A DNA stretch of 24,128 nucleotides from Ancrocorticia sp052089425 (GCF_052089425.1 NZ_JBQCZW010000033.1:1-24128); one strand, 5' to 3'. Numbered from the stretch's first letter, positions 6,704 through 15,600 are shown. Numbers and translations: made by a program. Notes: generated by a model from the sequence alone, not told the origin.

Positions 6704-9355
6704 CTAGTTCACGGTGATCTCGGAGATGGAAATCCGATAGTTTCCTTCGTCATCCGTGGGTAGCTGATTGAACCACAGGACAATGGTATTCGTTACCTCA
6801 GGGTCATCGACCGAAAGGGAGGTGTCACTGGACATGGAGCCTTCGGCCAACACGTCACCTTCGCTCGGTGCATCGGCTGATGTGCTGCGCCACTGGACAT
6901 TTCCACCCTCACCACTGACGGCTAGGTTGACTTCTGAGACCTGAGTTTCCTCGGCCAAGGTCACTTCAAGGCCCAGCCCACTCTTACCAACGAAGTCCGG
7001 ATTCGAATACCACCATGAACGCCAGAGGGTTCCACTATTCCCGTCAAAGGTGTTGCCCACGGTAGACGGGGAATCCTGCTCGCCCACATTCGAGGGATCG
7101 AGCGCGGCAGCTTCGGGATTCAGAAGCGTCACATTGCTGATCTCTGGGGCTGGATAATCCTCAGTTGGCTCGGGTTCTGGAGTCTCCGTGGGTTCAGGCT
7201 CGGGCTCCCCTGTGGGAGCTGCTGTGACCGTTGGGGTAGCCGTAGGCCGTGATGTATCAGGATCTGTGGTTGGACGGAACAGTGTCACCGCAGCCCAGAT
7301 GAACGCGATCGCTACGATGATCGCTGTGCCAATGGTGAAAACTTTGGATGGGTTGTACTGGCGCTCACCGCCGTTGCCACCGTCTCCATCACTTCCGCCA
7401 GTCCGGCTGTTCGTTGCTTCAGCAGGAGGCTGTGGCGGAACGGCTGCGGCAGCGGCCGGATGGGCCGGGGTGACAGGCCGATCCGGGGTGTAGGGAGCTT
7501 CGGCAGGAGTTGCTGCTCCGCCCGATTTTCCTGCGCTGGATGTGCCTCCACCGGATGTGCTTGCACCGGAGGAAAGGACGTGAGTTCCGGCTGCCGCAAT
7601 GACCTCAGTTTCGTGCGGCGGCTCGGCTGGAGACTCACCGCTAGTTAGCGAATCGTCTGTCTGATTGTCACTAGCTGGCTCGGACGGAGACTCACCGTGT
7701 GTAGCTGGTGAATCACCCACCTCATTTTCGCTAGCTGCTTCGGCCGGTGAATCAACTGGTGAATCGGATAGTGAATCAGCTATTGCCGGCGCCGGAGTAG
7801 GTGCCGATTCGCCGGCAAACTCTTCTGGCTTGACCCAATCCGGGGTGAGTCCGAGTGGTTCCTGAGCTGGAATGCCAAGTTCGGAGTCAACCACACCCGC
7901 CTCGGGTGCACTCGAGCCGGATGTGGCTTCAGATTCGGTAGAAGCACGGTCCGCAGCATCATCAGCAGAATTGTCAGTGGCACCTACGGGTGCCCCGGAA
8001 TCCTGTTGCTCAGGCTCCTGTTCGGTCCCGACGTGCACCGCTTCACGCTCGGATGCCATTCCCGCGGCAAAGCCCACGCTGGCGGCCTTAACGAAGTGAT
8101 CATCGGCGGGGCCATCTGATTCCTCCGGGTCAACGATCTTCTTGAACACAGCTGTGGCGCCCGTAGATGGGACATCGTGTGCGGGAGGTTCGGCGGTTGC
8201 AGATGACGCTTCCGCAGAGCTCGACGATTCAGCACGTGAGGAGACGGCTTCTGCGGGGAGCTCATCTGGTCCCGAAGCTGGCTCATCAGAGGCAGTGGTA
8301 TCTGCGGATGTCACGCCTGCAGACGGTGATTCTGCAGACGGTGTGCTGGCAGGTGTAGGCTTCGGCCCTCCCCACCGGCTGATGGGCGCCGGAGAGGCGG
8401 AATCTGGCTGATCGCTCAGAGATTCGGCAGGGGAGGCACTCATGCCGTCCCCACCAAGCGGTGCAGTGATCTTCGGAAACTTCTCAACGGAGGGGGCCTG
8501 ATCCTCACGCCTCGGAGAGAAGAACCGCTCCCCACCAAAAGCTGATTTTCTGCGCGGTGAAGCTGCGGGTGCAGGGCTTGGCGATGTAGGTGGCTCTGGC
8601 GTAGGGAGCGAGAGTTTGACGGGCGGCCACGTACCCAACTCGCGCACGATTGCACTGGGGCTTGTAGCGCCCTGTCCATCGCGTTCGCGATTCAGTGTGG
8701 TCCGCAGAGGCTCAGGCAAATCTGGCGTGGATAGGGCCTTATCGATCGCGGGATCAACGCCATCGCTCGTGGTAGGGAATTCTCCGGTGAGAAGTCCGGC
8801 AGTGAATCCCAAGAGTTGGCGCGATTCCAAGCGATCGGCACGAGCGCTAGGAACTTCGCTGGCAGGAGTACCTGCAAGAGCTGCAGAGATGCCTACACCG
8901 TCCAGCGCGATCGAGCCCGTTGGGGACACCCAGATGCGGTCAGGGGTGATCTGATAGTGGCGCAAGCCGCGTTCCTGAGCGGCTGCGAGCACCTGAGACA
9001 GTGTGCCGAGAATGCTCCACGCTTGTTCGCCGTTCAGCGGTGTTTCTAGGTAACTGGACAGCTGCTTACCTGCGGGGAGCTCTAGCGTGACAAAGGCAGA
9101 TTCGGGGGAATCGCCAACGGACAGCACGCGAACTAGGTTTGCGTTATCCACCAGTGCGGACCGGCGTGCGGCATCGAGCGTTGACTGTTTCAGGGGAGAA
9201 CGAGGATCCAGAGCGAGAATCCGAACCGGCTTGCCCAAGAGCGTGTCCGTTGCGGACCAGAGTTCTACGCTGTCCTGGCTAGGCTGCTCAGGGCATAGTT
9301 CGGTCAACTGATAGCGGCCAGAAAGAAACTGACCCGGCTCTACAATATGATTCAC
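6704..9355 (-). CDS. Membrane-anchored pseudokinase with carbohydrate-binding-like ectodomain (MurJ-partner type)
   Basis: An 883-residue protein. Residues 1 to about 225 resemble a Ser/Thr protein kinase fold but without catalytic motifs: the VAVK lysine is absent (PVRILAL), HRD is replaced by HYQ (133-135), and DFG by LDGVG (151-155). About 230-670 is a Pro/Ser/Glu/Ala-rich disordered region. A single membrane helix spans about 673-693 (FTIGTAIIVAIAFIWAAVTLF), then a Pro/Glu-rich stalk, then a C-terminal beta-rich domain (about 742-883; NTFDGNSGTLWRSWWYSNP) like the discoidin-type domain at the end of mycobacterial Rv3910. In mycobacteria these parts are fused to the MurJ lipid II flippase; here they stand alone. 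The start is GTG 9355 with GGAGGA upstream. MurJ regulation is inferred from the family. Confidence 0.85.
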   Translation of the reverse strand: MNHIVEPGQFLSGRYQLTELCPEQPSQDSVELWSATDTLLGKPVRILALDPRSPLKQSTLDAARRSALVDNANLVRVLSVGDSPESAFVTLELPAGKQLSSYLETPLNGEQAWSILGTLSQVLAAAQERGLRHYQITPDRIWVSPTGSIALDGVGISAALAGTPASEVPSARADRLESRQLLGFTAGLLTGEFPTTSDGVDPAIDKALSTPDLPEPLRTTLNRERDGQGATSPSAIVRELGTWPPVKLSLPTPEPPTSPSPAPAASPRRKSAFGGERFFSPRREDQAPSVEKFPKITAPLGGDGMSASPAESLSDQPDSASPAPISRWGGPKPTPASTPSAESPSAGVTSADTTASDEPASGPDELPAEAVSSRAESSSSAEASSATAEPPAHDVPSTGATAVFKKIVDPEESDGPADDHFVKAASVGFAAGMASEREAVHVGTEQEPEQQDSGAPVGATDNSADDAADRASTESEATSGSSAPEAGVVDSELGIPAQEPLGLTPDWVKPEEFAGESAPTPAPAIADSLSDSPVDSPAEAASENEVGDSPATHGESPSEPASDNQTDDSLTSGESPAEPPHETEVIAAAGTHVLSSGASTSGGGTSSAGKSGGAATPAEAPYTPDRPVTPAHPAAAAAVPPQPPAEATNSRTGGSDGDGGNGGERQYNPSKVFTIGTAIIVAIAFIWAAVTLFRPTTDPDTSRPTATPTVTAAPTGEPEPEPTETPEPEPTEDYPAPEISNVTLLNPEAAALDPSNVGEQDSPSTVGNTFDGNSGTLWRSWWYSNPDFVGKSGLGLEVTLAEETQVSEVNLAVSGEGGNVQWRSTSADAPSEGDVLAEGSMSSDTSLSVDDPEVTNTIVLWFNQLPTDDEGNYRISISEITVN
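7620..7790 (-). repeat. Diverged repeats in the pseudokinase disordered region
   Basis: The encoded protein repeats motifs such as SPSEPASDNQTDDSLTSGES and SPAEAASENEVGDSPATHGE, about 19 residues per unit, followed by shorter DSLSDSPVDSPAE elements. At DNA level this appears as recurring TGAATC/GACTCACC words. The repeat is imperfect. Confidence 0.6.
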
Positions 9356-9567
9356 TGTACGTCCTCCAAGAACTGCGGGTAGTCAGGGCATACCAATGAC
9401 GCAGAATACCTACACACGCGCCATTCTAGCGGTAGGTTGCGGCAAAGTAGGTGACGTGACACGAGGCGTAATGAAAGACACGGCTACTCACCGATTCTTC
9501 GGGCGCTGAGTTGACGTATGGGAGCGGCTGGACGTCTGCGAACGTGGCCGCGGCAGAGATCCTTTGC
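9356..9567. other. Non-coding gap where murJ is normally found
   Basis: A 212-base interval between the DUF6049-type stop and the pseudokinase start. Reading the minus strand I see no MurJ-like sequence, not even a remnant. It contains the pseudokinase ribosome-binding site (GGAGGA) and a possible -10 (TAGAAT, near 9424-9429, minus strand) without a good -35. Confidence 0.6.
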
Positions 9568-11802
9568 CTACTTGCCGTGCCTCCATGCGGCCCGCCGCGT
9601 GGCGCGCTGATCCTGAGAGAATTCCTTGGGGTCAACCGGGGCATGTTGACGGCCCCGCCGCAGAGATCGAACGATGCCAAAGGAGAAAATGCCTGCTAGG
9701 CCAACGGCGATCACCAGCGTGCCAACGTTCTCCCAATCCGCTCGCACTCGAATTTGAACGGTTTGGGACGGGCCAATGACGTTGCCGGCAGGATCGAGAA
9801 TCCGGACTTCTACCTGAACATTTCCCGATCCGCGAGCTTCAACCGGAACGGCAACATCGCTCGTACCTTCGGCAGGCAGCGATACGGCAACATCTTGCTT
9901 GGGGACAAGCCGATTGTCATGGCTGTTGATCTGAATAACAACCCCCGCGGATAGCGGAAGATCATTGCGTACGTGGAGCGGTAGCTCGGTGGCCTCCGAA
10001 ATGACGTTGATGGTTGAGGAAGGCTGGACGTTCAACGAGTCAGAGAATTGAGAGCTGAGGTTCTCCAGCGATCCGATGAGCTCCTGACGCACCGAGTTTT
10101 GCCCACGCAAGCAGGTGGCGAATGCCTTCTGGACCGTGGCTTGGGTGGGATCCGCGATGAGGCTAGGATCCTCGGATACGTTGGCGTACCAGCCGATGTT
10201 TTTCTGTGCTTGACTCAGCTGATCGATCTGGGCCTCGGTGATTTCTCCAGGATTGGCTTCCTTTTCGGGGAGCGCTTCGCGTTCAGCAACGGACGGCTCC
10301 AATGCAAGCAAGTCTGAGACCGTGTGGGGATCAACCCAAGAGGCCTCCATGAGCGCCTCGATCGTGCCCGAGATGTCTTCGTCGGTCAAGGAACTACTGG
10401 GAGAGGGGGCAGCTGGATCGCCGCCAAACTCCGTGAGGCCAGCTCGGTCAATGGCCAGCACCATCGCCCGTGGATCGTTCGGGCGCTCGCGATACGTGAG
10501 TGCAGATAGGCCAAGGACCATTTGCTGAGAATCGAGCGCACTGAGTTCCGCACTCTCTTCGCCCTCACCAATCTGCCCGGCCAACGCAGAGGACACCAGC
10601 GAATCGACAGCAAGCCCGGGCATCTGGACATCGCCGGCCTGAATGGACGTGCGGGCGGAGGCCGTGGCGTAGCTAAATCCGGTTTGTGGAATGGTTTGGT
10701 CCGAAAGGAGAACACCTTCCACACCCGCTTCATCCAACGCGTTCATGGTGTTCTGGTCAGTTTTTCCCGATACGAAGGCCACATCGGTATCAGCAGACAT
10801 TTCGAGTTCTTCCGCCAATGCCTCTGAACTGGAATAGGCCTGTTGGATCATTTCTTCGGCGCCAGCGTGGGTGAGTGCCGTGGTATCAGCATCGTAGATA
10901 GGCGTGAGGAACACTTCGGTATCTGCCGTGCCCTCGAAATCGCTGAGTGATGTGGCTAGAGAATCGTCACCATGCGCGAGAGCCGGGTCCACAAACAGCG
11001 ATACGCCGGGCGTGCTCATTTCACTGACGGATGTGCTTGCTCGCGAGGATTCAGCCGCATCAGATTCCTCGGAATCGGTTGGGGTAGCCGTTGGTGTTGG
11101 AGTACTTGCGGGGCCATCCGGTTCGGTAGATATGCTCGCGATGTCCTCCGATAGCGAGGGCTCCAGCAGTTCTTCGGCGGTGTGAGTGACGGGCATGGCC
11201 ACCGCAGCAGGCATAGGCATGAGCTCAGGAGCGGGTGCCACCACTGCGATCGAGCGATCTGCGAGCCACGTGCCATCGCCCAGCAAGACTTCCACCTGTA
11301 GGCCACGTGGCCCCCATGAATCGAACGATCCACTCCACTGCAACTGCTCAGCAGGCACTGTCATGCTGAGCGTTCGTTGCCCTCCCGGAGCGATGCTCTG
11401 GGCGGAGGTATCCGTGAATAGGGGGCTCAGGGCACCACCGCCACCCTCCATGAATCTAACGAGTTCTGTGCGAGACATGATCGGTGAGAAGTGACCGGAC
11501 AAGGACAGGGAGTTAATGTCCAGCGGTTCAGAACTTGGGTTGGATACAGAGACATCAACGTGCAAATCCTCGCCTTGGTCCATCGTGGATTCGCCAACTG
11601 AGGTAATTGTGGCCTCCGGTTCGGTCGCCTGTGGCCCAGTAGGAGTTGGCGCGGGGGACTGTGTGGGGGAGGCTTCGCCGTCGTCGTCCGAAATAACCGT
11701 GTGTACTACGGTGGCGTGGCTTTCCTCAACTATGGCGCCCAGCGAACCCAACGGGAGCAGGAGCGTCGCGAAAGCCGCGAAGGACCGGCCCACCCTACTC
11801 AT
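9568..11802 (-). CDS. Exported DUF6049-type envelope protein
   Basis: A 744-residue protein of the actinobacterial family annotated DUF6049, which is encoded beside murJ in many genomes and has no proven function. A signal peptide is seen at the N-terminus (SFAAFATLLLPLGSLGAIVEES). The lumenal body starts with a Thr/Pro-rich stretch and a beta-rich region, then a long Ser/Thr/Glu-rich section, and ends with a beta-rich domain. A membrane helix lies at about 693-714 (VGTLVIAVGLAGIFSFGIV), followed by a basic cytoplasmic tail. The start ATG 11802 overlaps the NUDIX stop by eight bases, suggesting translational coupling; an upstream in-frame start at 11922 would add 40 residues inside the NUDIX gene and obscure the signal peptide. 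A cell-wall role is inferred from location and neighbours. Confidence 0.82.
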   Translation of the reverse strand: MSRVGRSFAAFATLLLPLGSLGAIVEESHATVVHTVISDDDGEASPTQSPAPTPTGPQATEPEATITSVGESTMDQGEDLHVDVSVSNPSSEPLDINSLSLSGHFSPIMSRTELVRFMEGGGGALSPLFTDTSAQSIAPGGQRTLSMTVPAEQLQWSGSFDSWGPRGLQVEVLLGDGTWLADRSIAVVAPAPELMPMPAAVAMPVTHTAEELLEPSLSEDIASISTEPDGPASTPTPTATPTDSEESDAAESSRASTSVSEMSTPGVSLFVDPALAHGDDSLATSLSDFEGTADTEVFLTPIYDADTTALTHAGAEEMIQQAYSSSEALAEELEMSADTDVAFVSGKTDQNTMNALDEAGVEGVLLSDQTIPQTGFSYATASARTSIQAGDVQMPGLAVDSLVSSALAGQIGEGEESAELSALDSQQMVLGLSALTYRERPNDPRAMVLAIDRAGLTEFGGDPAAPSPSSSLTDEDISGTIEALMEASWVDPHTVSDLLALEPSVAEREALPEKEANPGEITEAQIDQLSQAQKNIGWYANVSEDPSLIADPTQATVQKAFATCLRGQNSVRQELIGSLENLSSQFSDSLNVQPSSTINVISEATELPLHVRNDLPLSAGVVIQINSHDNRLVPKQDVAVSLPAEGTSDVAVPVEARGSGNVQVEVRILDPAGNVIGPSQTVQIRVRADWENVGTLVIAVGLAGIFSFGIVRSLRRGRQHAPVDPKEFSQDQRATRRAAWRHGK

Positions 11803-12334
11803 CCCCGGCGAGGATCGAACGGGCAAGCGCGATGATCCGGCGCTCGTTGGGGTAGGCCAAGCGGGACGATGCGCGATCAATGCGTACCCACTCCACCTTT
11901 TCCGCCTCACGATCGGGATCATTCTCCACGGTTAGCGTGCCATAGAGGGCTTCCAACAGGAAATGGTGGACAACTTTGTGTACGCGGCGATCTGTTCCGG
12001 AAAACCAGTAGTCGATCGAAGAAAGGTGGCGAAGAACACGGCCAGTAATCCCGGTCTCCTCAGAGATCTCGCGGATTGCTGCCTCCTCTGCCGTTTCCAC
12101 TCCCTCAAGGTGACCCTTCGGCAGGCACCACTCGAGGCGGCCACCGCGGTTCCTCCGCGCGATAACGGCAACGTACGCTTGGCCGTTCTGAACGGAAACA
12201 ATGATGCCGCCGGCGCTTGTTTCGTTCACAACGGGCAACGAATTGCGCCGAGCAGCAACCTGATGGGCGGCAGCGGCGCGCCTCCAGGGCTGGTGCCTGC
12301 CAAGTGGCGAGGGCAACGGAGCATTTCTCGACAT
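11795..12334 (-). CDS. NUDIX hydrolase
   Basis: A 179-residue NUDIX-fold pyrophosphatase. The NUDIX box runs from Gly74 to Ile96 with the core REISEETGI (G-x5-E-x7-REUXEEXGU is fully satisfied). The substrate is unknown; actinobacterial homologues at this locus are annotated only as NUDIX or MutT-like. About 40 residues precede the conserved TSAGGIIV strand. ATG 12334 has no Shine-Dalgarno, but TACAGT lies seven bases upstream of it, so the message may be leaderless. It is transcribed divergently from the CCA-adding enzyme and overlaps the downstream DUF6049-type gene. Confidence 0.9.
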   Translation of the reverse strand: MSRNAPLPSPLGRHQPWRRAAAAHQVAARRNSLPVVNETSAGGIIVSVQNGQAYVAVIARRNRGGRLEWCLPKGHLEGVETAEEAAIREISEETGITGRVLRHLSSIDYWFSGTDRRVHKVVHHFLLEALYGTLTVENDPDREAEKVEWVRIDRASSRLAYPNERRIIALARSILAGDE

Positions 12335-12449
12335 AGTTCACACTGTAGTAACTGTGGTGCCCGTCCACGTGCCCAGATAGGTTGTATCGTGGCACCCTTA
12401 GAGGGTGTCACAACAAGATCTTGGCAACGAACAGGTACAAAGGGCGGCA
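12335..12449. promoter_or_regulatory. Divergent promoter region, NUDIX / CCA enzyme
   Basis: This 115-base gap must hold promoters in both directions. On the minus strand TACAGT (12342-12347) lies seven bases before the NUDIX ATG. A near-palindrome CACTGTAGTAACTGTG (about 12340-12355) covers this -10. On the plus strand TTGTATCGT near 12382-12390 is a possible -10, with no clear -35. Confidence 0.45.
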
Positions 12450-13916
12450 ATGGCAGAGACGAATCGGCGGGCCCACTTGCTGTTCCAAGGCCAGCAAGCC
12501 TTTACAAAACTCCCACACGCCATTGATGATCTAGCCACTATCTTCGCAGATGCTGGCCATGAATTGGCACTAGTGGGTGGACCAGTTCGCGATGCCTTCC
12601 TAGGCCTTGCCATTCATGACTTTGATTTGACCACATCGGCGCGTCCTTCCCAGACCGAAGAATTGCTTCGGAAATGGAGCAAGACCGTGTGGGATATCGG
12701 GCGCGATTTCGGGACGATCGGGGCACACAAGAACGGCCTCACCGTGGAAATCACCACCTACCGCCAGGATTCCTACGAGATCGGCTCCCGCAAACCCGAG
12801 GTAGATTACGGGGATTCTCTAGAAGGTGACCTGACGCGGCGCGATTTCACTGTCAACGCCATGGCGCTGCGGCTCCCCGCGAAGGTACTCGTGGACCCGT
12901 GCGGGGGGCTGGAGGATCTGGTGGATGGCGTGCTCCAAACGCCGGCCACCGCGCGCCAATCCTTCGATGACGATCCCCTCCGGATCATGCGCGCGGCCCG
13001 CTTCACCAGTCAGCTGGGCTTTGATGTGAGCGAAGATGTGATGAACGCCATGGAGGAAATGGCGGAGCGGCTCTCCATCGTTTCCGCCGAACGCGTGCGC
13101 GCTGAGTTTGAGCGGCTGATCACGGCGGCGGCGCCTCGGCGCGGCATTGAACTCATGGTGTACACCGGGGTTGCTGACGTGGTGATCCCCGAAGTTTCAA
13201 CGCTCAAGGACACCGTGGATGAGCACCACCGCCATAAGGACGTGTATGAGCACACCCTGACCGTGCTGGATCAGGCCATCGCGCTGGAAGGCGAAGGTAC
13301 GGACGATAAGGCGCTCGGGGGAGCGCTCGAAAGCCCGGACCTTGTGCTGCGGCTTGCGGCACTGTTCCACGATATCGGCAAGCCAGCGACGCGGCGCTTT
13401 GAGAAGGACGGATCCGTGACCTTCAGGGCGCATGACGTGATTGGGGCGAGGATGGCCGCCAAGCGGATGCGTGCCATGCGCTTCGATAAGCAGACACAAA
13501 AGGATGTGGCGCGCCTCGTAGAAATGCATCTGCGTGCCTTCGGCTTCGGGGAGAACAGCTGGACTGATTCTGCCGTGCGGCGCTTGGTGCGGGATGCTGG
13601 GCCTCTGTTGGGGCGGCTGCTTCGCCTGATTCGCGCGGATATTACCTCGCAAAATCGCCGTAAGGTACACCAACTCCAGGCGGCCAATGATGAGCTGGCG
13701 CGCCGAATCGTGGAGATCGCCGAACAAGAGGAACTCGATGCCATTCGCCCCGATCTGGACGGCGCGGAGATCATGGAGATCTTGGGGCTGAAGCCCGGCC
13801 GCGAGGTTGGGGAGGCACGCACCTACATGCTGGAACTTCGCCTAGACGAAGGGCCAATGGATCACGACGAGGCCGTTGAACGCTTGAAAGCCTGGTGGGA
13901 GGGCAGGGTGAAGTGA
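12450..13916 (+). CDS. cca: CCA tRNA nucleotidyltransferase
   Basis: A 488-residue class II CCA-adding enzyme that completes or repairs the tRNA 3' end; actinobacterial copies are often labelled pcnA. The nucleotidyltransferase motif LVGGPVRDAFLG (about 42-53) is followed by the metal-binding DFDLTTSA (about 57-64), then RRDFTVNAMAL, and RIMRAARF in the RNA-binding neck. An HD phosphohydrolase-like domain is present, with FHDIGKP at about 306-312. Length matches actinobacterial relatives. ATG 12450 is chosen because AAAGGG lies eight bases upstream; an in-frame GTG at 12405 would add 15 residues and lacks a good site. Its stop overlaps the start of the MFS gene by four bases. Confidence 0.93.
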   Translation: MAETNRRAHLLFQGQQAFTKLPHAIDDLATIFADAGHELALVGGPVRDAFLGLAIHDFDLTTSARPSQTEELLRKWSKTVWDIGRDFGTIGAHKNGLTVEITTYRQDSYEIGSRKPEVDYGDSLEGDLTRRDFTVNAMALRLPAKVLVDPCGGLEDLVDGVLQTPATARQSFDDDPLRIMRAARFTSQLGFDVSEDVMNAMEEMAERLSIVSAERVRAEFERLITAAAPRRGIELMVYTGVADVVIPEVSTLKDTVDEHHRHKDVYEHTLTVLDQAIALEGEGTDDKALGGALESPDLVLRLAALFHDIGKPATRRFEKDGSVTFRAHDVIGARMAAKRMRAMRFDKQTQKDVARLVEMHLRAFGFGENSWTDSAVRRLVRDAGPLLGRLLRLIRADITSQNRRKVHQLQAANDELARRIVEIAEQEELDAIRPDLDGAEIMEILGLKPGREVGEARTYMLELRLDEGPMDHDEAVERLKAWWEGRVK

Positions 13917-15214
13917 GGCTACTCAATGACCTCAAGGTCCTCGCCCAGAATTCCGGATTCCGTAAGCTCATTGGTGTGCGCCTCGTGTCCCAATGCGGAG
14001 ACGGCATGTTTCAGGCCGGGCTTGCCTCACTCTTCTTCTTCCGCCCCGAGGCGATGACGGATGCGGCGGGCGTTGCCGCGGCCTTAGTGGTCATGCTGCT
14101 GCCATTCTCAATCGTTGGCCCGTTCACCGGGCCATTCCTTGATCGCTGGCGGCGCAGGCAAGTATTGCTGTACGGGAATCTGATTCGTGCAGGGCTTGTT
14201 CTTCTGGCAGTGGCGGCCGATCAGCTGTACGGCGACGGCCCGGTGATCTACACGCTTGCGCTGGTGATTCTTGGGCTCTCCCGGTTCATGCTGGCTGGAC
14301 TGTCCGCCGGCCTGCCCATGGTGGTGGGATCGAAGGAGCGCCTTCTCATGGCGAACTCGGTTGTTCCCACTCTGGGTGGGGTGGCCACTGCTGTTGGCGC
14401 CATCTTCGGCTTCTTACTCCGCCTCTTGCTCCCCGAAGGTGCTTCGCAGCAGCTGGCTTCCCTTGTGGTTGCCTGCTTGCTCTACCTTGGTGCCTCCGCC
14501 GTTGCCCGGATGTTGGGTAAAGATGAGCTCGGGCCTGAAGCACCCGATAGCGGCTCCTCTCTTGGGGCACAGGTGAAGCAGGCGGCCATGGATTTGGTTG
14601 ACGCCGTGCGCTACCTCGCCAAGCGTGGCACTCCTGGGCTGGCTCTTTCCACCATGGCCCTGCACCGCTTCGTGTATGGCATGCAGCTCATCACGATCAT
14701 CCTTGCCGGGCGGAACTTGCTGGTGGACCCGCTCAACGCCAACGCCGGCATCGCGGCGTTCGGCACGCTCATGGGCGCGATGGTGGCCGGTCACGGTGTT
14801 GCCGTTGTGCTCACGCCGATTGCTCACGAGAAAATGGCGCCGTCCCAGTGGGTTGTCCTGTGCCTGATCAGCGGGACTCTGGGTCAACTCTTCATCGTAT
14901 TCTCGCATCAGCCCGCTATATTCGCGGCCGGCATGTTCATCTTTGGCATCGGGGTGCAGGGCGCAAAAATCGCCGTGGATACGATCGTCCAGTCGGACAC
15001 CGCCGATGCATACCGTGGGCGCGCCTTCTCCATCTACGACGTCTTGTTCAACGTGGCCGAATGTCTGGCGGCTGGCCTCGCAATCTTCATCCTTCCGGAT
15101 ATCGGGTGGTCACGCCCGGTCCAAATTAGCCTCATCGTGTTCGTATGGATCGTGGCACTTGGGTATCGCCACCTCGTTCGGGGCTTGGGGGATCAGCCGC
15201 GGGTGGTCGCGTAA
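13913..15214 (+). CDS. MFS transporter
   Basis: A 433-residue membrane protein with about 12 hydrophobic segments and the MFS-like cytoplasmic loop FTGPFLDRWRRRQVLLYGN after the second segment. The start is taken as GTG 13913, which overlaps the TGA of the CCA gene (GTGA) and follows GGAGGGCAGGG; an in-frame GTG 18 bases earlier lies inside that gene. Substrate unknown. MFS genes occur beside the CCA enzyme in other actinobacteria, suggesting a conserved but uncharacterised link. Confidence 0.85.
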   Translation: MRLLNDLKVLAQNSGFRKLIGVRLVSQCGDGMFQAGLASLFFFRPEAMTDAAGVAAALVVMLLPFSIVGPFTGPFLDRWRRRQVLLYGNLIRAGLVLLAVAADQLYGDGPVIYTLALVILGLSRFMLAGLSAGLPMVVGSKERLLMANSVVPTLGGVATAVGAIFGFLLRLLLPEGASQQLASLVVACLLYLGASAVARMLGKDELGPEAPDSGSSLGAQVKQAAMDLVDAVRYLAKRGTPGLALSTMALHRFVYGMQLITIILAGRNLLVDPLNANAGIAAFGTLMGAMVAGHGVAVVLTPIAHEKMAPSQWVVLCLISGTLGQLFIVFSHQPAIFAAGMFIFGIGVQGAKIAVDTIVQSDTADAYRGRAFSIYDVLFNVAECLAAGLAIFILPDIGWSRPVQISLIVFVWIVALGYRHLVRGLGDQPRVVA

Positions 15215-15281
15215 CATCGGGTGTCAACGCCCCGGCAGGAGTAGCCTTATGCTCAAGTGATATCGGGCGGAAGGTCAGATC

Positions 15282-15494
15282 GTGGAGAAAGTGCAATACG
15301 CTTGCGAGAAGTGCGGCAACCAGCATTATCGGACTGATCAATTCCAAGCTACCGGCGGCAACTTAGCCAAGCTGTTCGATGTGCAGAACAAGCGTTTCAT
15401 CACGATTATTTGCACGAACTGCGGGTACGCGGAGCTCTATTCATCCGCAACGGACAGCGGCATGAATGTGCTTGATTTCCTGATCGGGGGCTAA
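15282..15494 (+). CDS. Small zinc-ribbon protein (DUF2082-type, putative nucleic-acid binding)
   Basis: A 70-residue protein with two CxxC knuckles, CEKC (C8, C11) and CTNC (C44, C47), suited to binding one zinc ion. Around them are ATGGNLAKLFDVQNKRFITI and a C-terminal LDFLIGG, both hallmarks of the small zinc-ribbon family called DUF2082, named nucleic-acid-binding without direct proof. The start is GTG 15282, preceded by GGAAGG at a good distance. It lies 67 bases after the MFS stop and converges with ino1. Length is normal for the family. Confidence 0.85.
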   Translation: MEKVQYACEKCGNQHYRTDQFQATGGNLAKLFDVQNKRFITIICTNCGYAELYSSATDSGMNVLDFLIGG

Positions 15495-15534
15495 TCGATC
15501 CAAGCCGTGTTGCGCGATGAGTGCGTGCGAGAGG

Positions 15535-15578
15535 GGTTCGCCGTCGTCGTCCCAATAATATCGAACGACGACGAAACC
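15535..15578. terminator. Hairpin between convergent Zn-ribbon gene and ino1
   Basis: CGTCGTCGT (15542-15550) pairs with ACGACGACG (15565-15573) around a 14-base loop; GGTT (15535-15538) and AACC (15575-15578) can extend the stem across a small internal loop. It is the only strong structure in the 106-base convergent gap, so a bidirectional terminator is likely although there is no U tract. Confidence 0.6.
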
Positions 15579-15600
15579 GCCCCACCACGTAAGCCAGCAG

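Noticed and set aside
9426..9567. Minus-strand open frame after the DUF6049-type stop as a murJ remnant
   Set aside because: The translated sequence has no hydrophobic segments or MurJ-like motifs, so it is not a recognisable fragment.
15495..15600. Minus-strand frame after ino1 reading WLTWWGGFVVVRYYWDDDGE
   Set aside because: It looks somewhat protein-like but is out of frame with ino1, has no start with a ribosome-binding site, and the DNA is better explained by the CGT/ACG hairpin.
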